11,103 nt of DNA from UBA9647 sp049522195 (GCA_049522195.1 JBEKOB010000113.1:1-11103); one strand, 5' to 3'. Positions 1 to 5,470 are shown, counted from the stretch's first letter. The notes: generated by a model not told the origin, from the sequence alone. A program made the numbers and translations.

Positions 1-717
1 CTCGAAGAGCTCATGAAACTCCTGCGTCCGGGCGAAGACGCCAAGGACATCCGCGAATGGCATGAGAGCAGCCGGTTCCTCTATGACATCTGCACGAACC
101 CCATGATCCTGGATTACGTCGAGGATATTCTCGGTGCCGACTTTTATCTCTGGGGATCAAACTTCTTCATCAAGCCCCCGCGCAGCAACTCGACGGTGGG
201 CTGGCACCAGGACACGTATTACTGGCCGGTCGAGCCGAAGATTTCCGCGACCGTGTGGCTGGCACTGGAAGATGTCGACGAACAGAATGCAGCGATGCAG
301 GTGATACCGGGATCGCATACGGTTGGACTTCTCAAGCACTCGCGCTCGTCAGACACGGATTCTGTCTTGACACTCGAGTGCGAGGGAGGACAATTCCGTG
401 AGGATCTTGCAGCGTCTCTTAACGTGAAGGCCGGAGCGTTTTCCATTCACGACGATAAGCTCGTCCACGGCTCTCCCGCGAACAAGTCCGACCGCCGCCG
501 CGCCGGATTAACGATCCGCTACTCAAGCACCATTGTCAAGTGTGATCTCTCCGTTAATCCTTACTTCACAACCTATCTCTGCCGGGGTGTCGACACATAT
601 AAACACAATCCCGTTGGCATTGTGCCTACGCAGAGGTTTGGCCGGCTCGACAGAAAGCACATCAGTGTGGAAGAAGCGGGGGTTGAGGCGGAGAAGAAAC
701 TTGGCTTAGTGAAGTAA
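1..717 (+). CDS. Phytanoyl-CoA dioxygenase (PhyH) family protein, 5' end cut off
   Basis: Non-haem Fe(II)/2-oxoglutarate-dependent oxygenase of the PhyH family, probably cytoplasmic. The frame is open from base 1 (codons for L-E-E-L precede the first ATG at 13), and the remaining 234 residues are shorter than the roughly 270-300 usual for the family, so the true start probably lies upstream of the window. Numbering from the ATG at 13, the iron ligands are H65 and D67 in the stretch GWHQDTYYWP and H152 in LVHGSPANKS. R163 lies 11 residues after the distal histidine, the spacing of the 2-oxoglutarate-binding arginine in human PHYH. The motif VIPGSHT (97-103) is also typical. All catalytic residues are present, so the enzyme is probably active. 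The substrate cannot be told from sequence: bacterial members act on varied small molecules. It ends in TAA and is followed by 284 bp of non-coding DNA; the next gene is on the opposite strand. Confidence 0.93.
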   Translation, partial: LEELMKLLRPGEDAKDIREWHESSRFLYDICTNPMILDYVEDILGADFYLWGSNFFIKPPRSNSTVGWHQDTYYWPVEPKISATVWLALEDVDEQNAAMQVIPGSHTVGLLKHSRSSDTDSVLTLECEGGQFREDLAASLNVKAGAFSIHDDKLVHGSPANKSDRRRAGLTIRYSSTIVKCDLSVNPYFTTYLCRGVDTYKHNPVGIVPTQRFGRLDRKHISVEEAGVEAEKKLGLVK

Positions 718-726
718 CAAAAGACA

Positions 727-870
727 CTTCATTATTCGAAATTCGATTGATCGATGTTCGAATTTCACCGAGCCGGAGGGAAAAGTGAATTTGAAGAGGA
801 GCAAGTATTCCCAGAGGGTTTGTTCCCGCAAATATCCAATATCGAACATCGAATTATGAATGGTGAAGTT
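727..870. repeat. Inverted-repeat, MITE-like intergenic element
   Basis: Two AT-rich TTCGAA-type arms lie about 60 bp apart in inverted orientation. The left arm (about 727-768) holds a perfect 9-bp stem, GAAATTCGA at 738-746 with TCGAATTTC at 758-766, around an 11-nt loop. The right arm (about 831-870), read on the minus strand, shares TTCACC, TTCAT, AATTCGA and GATGTTCGA words with the left arm. The segment between them (769-830) is purine-rich and has no gene. No transposase is present. It resembles a non-autonomous repeat or a decayed palindromic element; I cannot see from one copy whether it is mobile. Confidence 0.4.
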
Positions 871-890
871 GGTCGGCTATAAACACGAAT

Positions 891-910
891 GCCTCCCTGG
901 CTAAGGAGGC
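891..910. other. Stem-loop between converging genes, possible weak terminator
   Basis: GCCTCC (891-896) pairs perfectly with GGAGGC (905-910) around an 8-nt loop. It lies between the 3' ends of the plus-strand dioxygenase gene and the minus-strand corrinoid operon, a usual place for a shared terminator. Neither side has a run of T, so it does not fit the intrinsic terminator model well. Confidence 0.35.
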
Positions 911-927
911 ACACGGTAGAGCGATCA

Positions 928-973
928 GCAATCAGTAATCGGCTTTCAACGGAGAGCTGATTGCCGAAAGCCG
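928..973. other. Two interlocked inverted repeats (alternative hairpins)
   Basis: Two perfect 8-bp inverted repeats interleave as A-B-A'-B': GCAATCAG (928-935) with CTGATTGC (957-964), and CGGCTTTC (940-947) with GAAAGCCG (966-973). Only one base separates A' from B', too little to span an 8-bp helix in a classical pseudoknot, so the two hairpins are probably mutually exclusive. The structure begins about 28 bp downstream of the corrinoid-protein stop codon, so it would lie in the 3' untranslated region of the minus-strand transcript. Confidence 0.45.
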
Positions 974-1001
974 CTTTGTTGATCACCTTATTGTACGGAT
1001 A

Positions 1002-1667
1002 TTATAAGACACTCTTATTTAAATACTCCACCGCATTCTGCGGGTTTGGCGAGTAGAAATCGGCGCCAATACGAGTGCAAAAATCTTGCGTGATAGGAGC
1101 GCCACCAATCAGTACTTTCGTGTCGGGATACGTCGTCTTAATGGCTTTAACGCTATTTTCCATATTGGGCTTTGTTGTCGTTAGTAAAGCGGAAAGCCCG
1201 ACGAAGCAACCCGGATGCTGAGCAATTGCATCCAGAAATTTGTTGGTTGGTACATCCACGCCAAGATCGATCACTTCAAATCCGCCGCCCTTGATAATCA
1301 TCGATACAAGATTTTTGCCGATGTCATGCATGTCGCCGGTAACGGTTCCAATGACAAATGTGCCTTTGCGTTTCACCTCACCGGATTCCAGAAATGGTTT
1401 TATATGTTTCATGACAGCATTCATTGCTTCGGCAGAGACAATCAGATTGGTTACGAACGCTGTACCCTCACCAAATTCTTTCCCGACCCGTTGCATTCCC
1501 AACATACACCCGTCTAACAGAACGCCCGGTTGAACGCCGTTCTTTAGCGCATTTGCAGCAATTTCATCAGCCCCGTCTTGATCTTTCATCTCGGGTGGAT
1601 ACCAAAATGATTTGGAAATCTTGCCTCGAGCAACGCACGTGGCGATTTGTTCAACAATATCCTGCAT
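1002..1667 (-). CDS. Stand-alone corrinoid (B12-binding) methyl-carrier protein, MtaC/MtbC-like
   Basis: A 221-residue cytoplasmic carrier that would hold cobalamin as the methyl acceptor/donor between two methyltransferases. Residues 1-95 form the helical cap (the VGKEFGEGTAFVTNLIVSAE stretch is typical). Residues 100-221 form the Rossmann-like B12 domain with the signature D112-M-H114-D-I-G117, in which H114 should be the lower axial cobalt ligand, then S159 in VGLSALLTTT and G188-G189 in IGGAP. The frame is open to an ATG at 1736, but I choose the ATG at 1667 because AGGGAGAAGG lies just before it and the protein then starts at the usual cap boundary, 11 bp after the metF stop codon. It is the last gene of the module. 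The same fold occurs inside MetH and in MtaC, MtbC and MtgC; the length and lack of fused domains fit the stand-alone carriers. Which partner methyltransferase it serves besides the pterin-domain enzyme upstream is unknown. Confidence 0.9.
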   Translation of the reverse strand: MQDIVEQIATCVARGKISKSFWYPPEMKDQDGADEIAANALKNGVQPGVLLDGCMLGMQRVGKEFGEGTAFVTNLIVSAEAMNAVMKHIKPFLESGEVKRKGTFVIGTVTGDMHDIGKNLVSMIIKGGGFEVIDLGVDVPTNKFLDAIAQHPGCFVGLSALLTTTKPNMENSVKAIKTTYPDTKVLIGGAPITQDFCTRIGADFYSPNPQNAVEYLNKSVL

Positions 1668-1678
1668 GATCCTTCTCC

Positions 1679-2575
1679 CTAGTTTATCACATCTAGTCTT
1701 GCTTCTTTGATGATAGTCGGAGTGATGCTTTCCCACATCGTAGGCATCAAATGGATGCCCCGGACCCCTTTTATATTTCTTAGCGCCTGGATGATTTCAA
1801 CGGCCATCGTAACGCCCTCGTGTTCTGGCTCGCGGGCATCTTTCATTCTCTGAATCCACATATCGTTGATCTTCACGCCGGGTACTTCTTCTTTCATCCA
1901 AAGCAGCGTTTTTGCCGATTTTACCGGCAAAACGCCAGCGAGAATCGCCGTCTTTTCATGAAGACCCATTTCAACAACTCTTTTCATCCATCGGGTGAAA
2001 ATCTCCAGGTCAAACACAGGCTGTGTTTGAATGAAATGTGCCCCGGCTTCGACTTTTTTATAGAGACGAATCAATCGCATCTCAAACGGCTCCGCGAATG
2101 GATTCGCTGCTGCGCCGATGAGAAACGCAGGGGCTTTCTTCATTTCATAACCAGAAAGTAAAAATCCCCTGTTCATGTTTGAGACAGTGGCAATGAGCTG
2201 GATGGAATCAAGATCAAACACCCCTTTGGCTTCGGGATGATCGCCAAATTTCTGATGGTCGCCGGTCAGGCAGAGCACATTCCGGACGCCCAACGCCGCG
2301 GCACCCAGGAGATCACTTTGAATCGCCAACCTGTTGCGGTCCCGGCATGTCATCTGTATGATTGGTTCAATGCCTTCTTCTAGTAAGATCTTCGCAGAAG
2401 CAATACTCGACAGCCGCGCGACAGCTTTCTGGTTATCGGTGATGTTCACCGCATCCACATAGCCCTTGAAATGTTTCGATTTCTTGCGGATAACATCACC
2501 ATCGCAACTTTGGGGTGGTCCGATTTCTCCGCAAACAATAAACTGCTTCGATTCAATCTTCTCTTTCAGCGTCAT
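1679..2575 (-). CDS. metF: Methylenetetrahydrofolate reductase, MetF subunit
   Basis: Flavin-dependent TIM-barrel enzyme interconverting 5,10-methylene- and 5-methyl-tetrahydrofolate in the cytoplasm. At 298 residues it has the usual bacterial MetF length. Recognisable elements are E17 in CGEIGPP (equivalent to the catalytic Glu of E. coli MetF), NITDNQ at 44-49, CRDRNR at 77-82, LTGDH at 103-107 (the aspartate corresponds to the flavin-site Asp120 of E. coli), GAAANP at 154-159 and HFIQTQPVFD at 180-189. The start ATG lies inside the end of metV (23-bp overlap), with AAGGA about 12 nt before it, so translation is probably coupled. Next to metV it fits the two-subunit MetFV reductase of acetogens, in which MetF carries flavin and MetV the Fe-S/metal site. 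Whether it works in the reductive or oxidative direction cannot be decided from sequence. Confidence 0.95.
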   Translation of the reverse strand: MTLKEKIESKQFIVCGEIGPPQSCDGDVIRKKSKHFKGYVDAVNITDNQKAVARLSSIASAKILLEEGIEPIIQMTCRDRNRLAIQSDLLGAAALGVRNVLCLTGDHQKFGDHPEAKGVFDLDSIQLIATVSNMNRGFLLSGYEMKKAPAFLIGAAANPFAEPFEMRLIRLYKKVEAGAHFIQTQPVFDLEIFTRWMKRVVEMGLHEKTAILAGVLPVKSAKTLLWMKEEVPGVKINDMWIQRMKDAREPEHEGVTMAVEIIQALRNIKGVRGIHLMPTMWESITPTIIKEARLDVIN

Positions 2576-3011
2576 CAGAGATCAGATCCTTCACTTTTTG
2601 CTTGTCATCACGAACAAACCAGATTGGCGGATCTATTCGCTTTCGGAATACATTGAGCCACGATGATGTGCCTTCGAGATTCCAATTATGAATCCTGTTT
2701 ATCTTGTAGAGCAAGCTCAGTCGATTCAACATTTGTGACCGGAAATATATCTTGTACCAGACGCACTTTCGTTCGGGATACACCTCACACGAGCCATCGT
2801 CGCCGGTTCCTCCACACGGACCATTGCGCATCCGTTTTGGACACTTTTGGGAGCAGATAAACGCCGTCGACGACAACACACATTCACCACAGTGTTGACA
2901 ACCGAATAATGGCACTTTTACTACGTCTTCAAAGAAGAGCAGAAGACGTGAGAACCTTCGTTCGCTTGCCGTAATGGGAGGTTGGTTTAGAGTAGCCAAA
3001 TCTTTTGACAA
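2553..3011 (-). CDS. metV: Methylenetetrahydrofolate reductase C-terminal-domain protein, MetV subunit
   Basis: A 152-residue Cys-rich partner of MetF. It carries the methylenetetrahydrofolate reductase C-terminal domain found in MetV, with cysteines at 38, 41 and 44 (CQHCGEC), 53 and 57, 66 (GPCGG), 75 and 83: eight in 46 residues, as expected for metal/Fe-S binding. In acetogenic MetFV complexes this subunit docks on MetF and is thought to pass electrons to its flavin; that role here is inference. The start codon is TTG at 3011: no ATG lies in frame upstream before a stop, and AAGGAAAAG sits about 7 nt before the TTG. It is short compared with MetV proteins of about 200 residues, mostly because of a brief N-terminus. 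Its 3' end overlaps metF by 23 bp. A 282-bp palindrome-rich gap separates it from the methyltransferase gene upstream. Confidence 0.85.
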   Translation of the reverse strand: MSKDLATLNQPPITASERRFSRLLLFFEDVVKVPLFGCQHCGECVLSSTAFICSQKCPKRMRNGPCGGTGDDGSCEVYPERKCVWYKIYFRSQMLNRLSLLYKINRIHNWNLEGTSSWLNVFRKRIDPPIWFVRDDKQKVKDLISDDAERED

Positions 3012-3058
3012 GGGCTTTTCCTTGTATCTAAATTTCTTGAGTTTACCGTTTTTGGATG

Positions 3059-3207
3059 GGGGTTGAAACCCCTTTAGTGACGGTGCTTGTTAATCCACGC
3101 TCTAAAGAGCGCGGCAATTACCCCGACCATCCCGCCAGACCGACAGCGTCTGTCGGGCTGGTAGATCGGGAAAACATTGAAAACAAAAAACATCGGGCTT
3201 TAGCCCC
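3059..3207. repeat. Cluster of palindromes in the gap between methyltransferase gene and metV
   Basis: Four hairpins are packed into about 150 bp. A: GGGGTT/AACCCC at 3059-3064 and 3067-3072. B: CGCTCT/AGAGCG at 3098-3103 and 3106-3111. C: a 12-bp stem with one mismatch, 3135-3146 with 3150-3161, enclosed by a further CCCGA/TCGGG pair at 3122-3126 and 3166-3170. D: GGGCT/AGCCC at 3195-3199 and 3202-3206. A and D are related: both are followed on the plus strand by CCTTT and look like the two ends of one element. No coding frame with a recognisable product runs through it. It resembles a composite REP/MITE-like insertion inside the operon. Confidence 0.55.
3185..3206 (-). terminator. Possible intrinsic terminator after the methyltransferase gene
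   Basis: Read on the minus strand, the GGGCT/AGCCC hairpin (3206-3195) is followed by GATG and then six T (3190-3185), about 88 bp past the methyltransferase stop codon. The stem is short (5 bp, or 4 with a realistic loop) and the T-run begins four bases late, so it may be weak. If active, it would separate the methyltransferase transcript from metV-metF. Confidence 0.35.
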
Positions 3208-3293
3208 TTTGTATTGGCCCATCAGTGAAAAGCCCTTCTCAATCCCTACAATTTCATCGCATACACTTAAAACGTCTTGGATTCTCAAACGTT

Positions 3294-4166
3294 TCAAGAA
3301 AAAAACTTCATCACTCTCATTATAGCTTCAACGCCCTCCAGCTTCAACACATCTCTCAAACATTGCATAGCGGGATCATCATCCTTCAGAAGCGAGTATT
3401 TTCGATGTACAGAACCAATGATGGTATTCAATCCCATCGGCATTGCCATAGTCAGAAAGGCACTTTCCAATGGGCTTTTTACCGGCGAACCGTCTGCCTT
3501 CTTTGAAGGCAACATTGCTGTAAAATTGCTCAACCCAACTGACATATGTACGCCAGCGAGATCTTTGTCCTGATGAATCAACGCCATCGCGCCCATGAGC
3601 CGCTTAAAGTCCCCTTTTGAGTCACTCCCGATTGGCATTATACCGGGATCAAGAATGATACGGTCGTTGGTCAGATGGTCTATACGTTTTCGGGCGATGC
3701 TCACCATTGATCTCGCCGTGGCATGGATTTGTTCGGCTGTCTTATTCATGATCATTTCGCCGGAGTCATCCATTCCTTGTGTGACGAGCAGTATGGGAAT
3801 GAACGGCTGCTTCGTGTACACGTCAAACATTTTCAGGCGTTCTTCAGAGATTGAATTCAGAATCGGTTTTTGATTTCCAGCACGGTCAGCATTGTATGCT
3901 TCCAGCCCTGCGGCCGCAATCGCGGGATCAGGAGTATCGATTGAAAGTGGGAGCGCAATACGCTCTTGAATCTTTTTAACGACTTCCACCATAAAGTCCG
4001 GAGAGCGGGACCCAACGTTTACATCAATATAAGCTGCACCCTTTTCAGCCTGCAGTTTGGCCAAATCGACGATGCCATCAATGTTATGTTCTTCAAATAA
4101 CGCGTACGTGGATGGAACAGAATCATTAATCGATTCGCCAATGATAGTAAGACCAGGGATGCTCAT
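3294..4166 (-). CDS. Methyltetrahydrofolate:corrinoid methyltransferase, AcsE/MtrH-like pterin-binding domain
   Basis: A 290-residue TIM-barrel enzyme of the pterin-binding (DHPS-like) methyltransferase group, cytoplasmic. It would move a methyl group between tetrahydrofolate N5 and the cobalt of a corrinoid protein. It starts with IIGESIN (8-14) and DVNVG (48-52). The residues that contact the pterin in Moorella AcsE are matched in order: D77 in LPLSIDT, N104 in LNSIS, D173 in ILDPGI and N214 in VGLSNF. The region ESAFLTMAMPMGLNTII (234-250) also follows AcsE. The start is firm: AAGGAGGAAGG precedes the ATG at 4166. The gene is about 28 residues longer than Moorella AcsE. Followed by metV, metF and a corrinoid carrier, it could be the MtgA-like second methyltransferase of a methyl-catabolic system or the pterin module of a split methionine synthase. 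The gene symbol is withheld because no acetyl-CoA synthase genes are in view. Confidence 0.88.
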   Translation of the reverse strand: MSIPGLTIIGESINDSVPSTYALFEEHNIDGIVDLAKLQAEKGAAYIDVNVGSRSPDFMVEVVKKIQERIALPLSIDTPDPAIAAAGLEAYNADRAGNQKPILNSISEERLKMFDVYTKQPFIPILLVTQGMDDSGEMIMNKTAEQIHATARSMVSIARKRIDHLTNDRIILDPGIMPIGSDSKGDFKRLMGAMALIHQDKDLAGVHMSVGLSNFTAMLPSKKADGSPVKSPLESAFLTMAMPMGLNTIIGSVHRKYSLLKDDDPAMQCLRDVLKLEGVEAIMRVMKFFS

Positions 4167-4292
4167 TCACCTTCCTCCTTGGCACATCATTGAGAAGAAA
4201 ATCACCGAATCTGTCGTGCGCAGGGTCGACAGCCCTTTTGCGGGTGGAGTAGTTTTCATAGAGAGTTTATCCTGCTTGAGGGGATCAGACAT
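4167..4292 (-). CDS. Possible 41-residue leader ORF directly before the methyltransferase gene
   Basis: An ATG at 4292 opens a 41-codon frame (beginning MSDPLKQDKLSMKTTPP and ending SMMCQGGR) whose TGA at 4169-4167 directly abuts the ATG of the methyltransferase at 4166. The methyltransferase ribosome-binding site codes for its last residues (Q-G-G-R), an arrangement suited to translational coupling. It has a poor Shine-Dalgarno (GCGAGAG directly before the ATG), no recognisable domain, and a short hydrophobic patch VIFFSMM near its end. It may be a real small protein, a leader peptide, or a chance frame in the 5' untranslated region. Confidence 0.28.
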   Translation of the reverse strand: MSDPLKQDKLSMKTTPPAKGLSTLRTTDSVIFFSMMCQGGR

Positions 4293-4299
4293 CTCTCGC

Positions 4300-4350
4300 T
4301 TACAGTCACGGTGTAACTGTAACCTTACTGCATTGTCGTAAAAGAATCAA
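4300..4350 (-). promoter_or_regulatory. Candidate promoter and operator-like dyad for the methyl-transfer module
   Basis: On the minus strand TTGATT (4350-4345) and TAAGGT (4327-4322) are spaced by 17 bp, a moderate -35/-10 match. Overlapping the -10 box and expected start point is a perfect 7-bp dyad, TTACAGT (4300-4306) and ACTGTAA (4316-4322), with a 9-bp spacer. That placement would suit a repressor. I saw no cobalamin, SAM or folate riboswitch signature in this leader. Confidence 0.3.
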
Positions 4351-4362
4351 CAAGGAACGAAG

Positions 4363-4459
4363 CGCGTTCGCGAAACGGCTAGCTGTTAGCCAGTAATCAC
4401 AAGCGAGAATGAACATGATCTTCGAGTATTCTCGTGAGGGGCGAATTGCTATTCGCCCC
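4363..4459. repeat. Palindrome cluster in the 427-bp gap 4167-4593
   Basis: In the middle of this long gap lie GGCTA/TAGCC (4377-4381, 4387-4391), CGAGAAT/ATTCTCG (4404-4410, 4428-4434) and a perfect 9-bp hairpin GGGGCGAAT/ATTCGCCCC (4438-4446, 4451-4459; loop TGCT). The last has the look of a dispersed REP-type palindrome. The rest of the gap holds the leader ORF and promoter candidates (4167-4350) and the terminator of the next gene (4541-4567); I see nothing recognisable in 4460-4540. Open frames here, for example 4409-4609 on the plus strand, run through the palindrome and terminator and are not credible genes. Confidence 0.5.
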
Positions 4460-4540
4460 GACGGGGTTCGCAGTTTCGTTCTTCTGTGTCACTTTCGCCA
4501 AAAACACGCCCAACGAATACCTTTCTTCATGTGTCATAAA

Positions 4541-4567
4541 ACAAAAAGCCCCATGGGTTCGGGGCTT
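4541..4567 (-). terminator. Intrinsic terminator of the small secreted-protein gene
   Basis: On the minus strand AAGCCCC (4567-4561) pairs with GGGGCTT (4552-4546) around an 8-nt loop, followed by TTTTTG and more T. It begins 27 bp after the stop codon at 4594. This is the best intrinsic terminator in the window. Confidence 0.8.
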
Positions 4568-4593
4568 GGAATTAAACTCGCATATGTTCGTTC

Positions 4594-5184
4594 CTATTTT
4601 GGCGTGTAGCCGGCCGGGATCTTGAACTTGTCCGCGGAAACTGCCGTTTTCTCGTCAACGGTGACAGCCTTCTTAACCATGGTCATATCTTTCGACTTCA
4701 TGTCGATCATCATCAGAATACGATTCCAACTGGCATATGTTGTGGTCGATCCTTCTAAACCAACTACGAACGCTACGCATGTCTTGCCGGCGATCGTCAT
4801 GTTCGGAAGTTGTTTTGCCTTTCCCGACTTCTTGTCGTCGGAAGAAACATCATTCCAATCGATCCTTACTTCAGTCCCCTTAACCGACTCACCACGCCTG
4901 CTTGCGGTTTTCTTGTCCGGGTTGAGGCTGTAAAGATTCTTGCCATCGCTGAAATAGATTTCTTGGAGCTTGTCCCCTTGATAAGTTTCGCGGCATTCCT
5001 TCGTCCCGTAATCGTCAAACGAAAGTACAACCCTGTGTTTCAAGTCAAGCCCAGCCATCTTCTGTGTCATTTCAAATGTAATGGTGCATGATTTGATGTC
5101 GTACTTCTTCGTTTGGCTGCTCGAGGAAGAAGTCGTGAAAACCAGCATCGCGGCAATCGCCAGGTAGAGTATAGATCGTTTCAT
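4594..5184 (-). CDS. Small exported protein of unknown function
   Basis: A 196-residue protein with an N-terminal signal peptide: MKRS, a hydrophobic stretch ILYLAIAAMLVF (5-16), then a Ser/Thr-rich run with likely cleavage near residue 23. The frame is open to an ATG at 5334, but I choose the ATG at 5184 because the signal peptide begins there and AGGAG lies 6 nt before it. The mature part is rich in beta-strand patterns (YDIKSCTITFEMTQKM, EIYFSDGKNLYSLNPDKKTA) and ends with FKIPAGYTP. This resembles LolA-like or DUF4412-type periplasmic beta proteins, in which such endings are common, but the match is by eye and weak. Three cysteines (33, 64, 136) could form one disulphide. It has its own promoter and terminator, so it is probably a single-gene transcript, divergent from the surface operon to its right. 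Confidence 0.8.
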   Translation of the reverse strand: MKRSILYLAIAAMLVFTTSSSSSQTKKYDIKSCTITFEMTQKMAGLDLKHRVVLSFDDYGTKECRETYQGDKLQEIYFSDGKNLYSLNPDKKTASRRGESVKGTEVRIDWNDVSSDDKKSGKAKQLPNMTIAGKTCVAFVVGLEGSTTTYASWNRILMMIDMKSKDMTMVKKAVTVDEKTAVSADKFKIPAGYTPK

Positions 5185-5228
5185 GATTGCTCCTGTTCTT
5201 GAGGTGGGAAAACGTGTAACGGCAAGGA

Positions 5229-5259
5229 CAAAGGTAGAGGAATTACGCGCGGTTGTCAA
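5229..5259 (-). promoter_or_regulatory. Promoter of the small exported-protein gene
   Basis: On the minus strand TTGACA (5259-5254) is followed after exactly 17 bp by TACCTTTG (5236-5229), which matches the Bacteroidetes -10 consensus TAnnTTTG in all fixed positions. The -35 box sits inside a small palindrome (GGTTG/CAACC). The expected transcript start near 5222 leaves a leader of about 40 nt before the ATG at 5184. Confidence 0.65.
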
Positions 5260-5337
5260 CCAGCCAGCGATGAAGACCCCTTTCTTGTCCATGCCGCGCA
5301 TGCTCTTGGAAAGCAGCATCGTGCGTATTTGCACTCA

Positions 5338-5366
5338 TTGACTATATCGAAGGGTTTTAGTTCCTT
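5338..5366 (+). promoter_or_regulatory. Weak candidate promoter for the surface-protein operon
   Basis: TTGACT (5338-5343) and TTCCTT (5361-5366) are 17 bp apart. The -35 box is good and the -10 box poor. No TAnnTTTG box is seen between the divergent starts in this direction. The leader would be about 100 nt. Confidence 0.2.
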
Positions 5367-5470
5367 AGTATCAAAGGCTCGACCTGATTCTCTGGTGTGA
5401 CAAGCAGCGTTCTGGGTCGGCCCCCCGGATCAAGAAAACTTCTTGATTTGTGGGCAATACCGAGATTGAA

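Noticed and set aside
13..717. Dioxygenase treated as complete from the ATG at 13
   Set aside because: The frame stays open to base 1 and the protein would be shorter than the family, so the gene is probably cut by the window edge.
936..965. Classical H-type pseudoknot in the interlocked repeats
   Set aside because: Only one nucleotide joins the second and fourth arms, too short to span an 8-bp stem; alternative hairpins are more likely.
1668..1736. Longer start for the corrinoid protein at the ATG at 1736
   Set aside because: It would overlap the end of metF by 58 bp and add residues foreign to the family; the ATG at 1667 has a good ribosome-binding site.
2553..2575. metV and metF as one gene broken by a frameshift
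   Set aside because: The 23-bp overlap and the normal MetF N-terminus (MTLKEKIESKQFIVCGE) fit two separate coupled genes as in acetogen MetFV.
4167..4593. Cobalamin, SAM or tetrahydrofolate riboswitch upstream of the methyl-transfer genes
   Set aside because: Expected given the pathway, but I could not find the conserved B12-box or other riboswitch core motifs on the minus strand; a covariance-model scan would settle it.
4409..4609. Plus-strand ORF of 66 codons in the 4167-4593 gap
   Set aside because: It runs through a perfect palindrome and the terminator of the opposite-strand gene and its product resembles nothing.
5185..5334. Longer start for the small exported protein at 5334
   Set aside because: The added 50 residues would cover the promoter and bury the signal peptide; the ATG at 5184 has AGGAG and begins a normal signal sequence.
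5450..5470. GTG start at 5450 for the first surface lipoprotein
   Set aside because: It would put seven charged or polar residues ahead of a normal signal peptide; the ATG at 5471 fits a lipoprotein start better.
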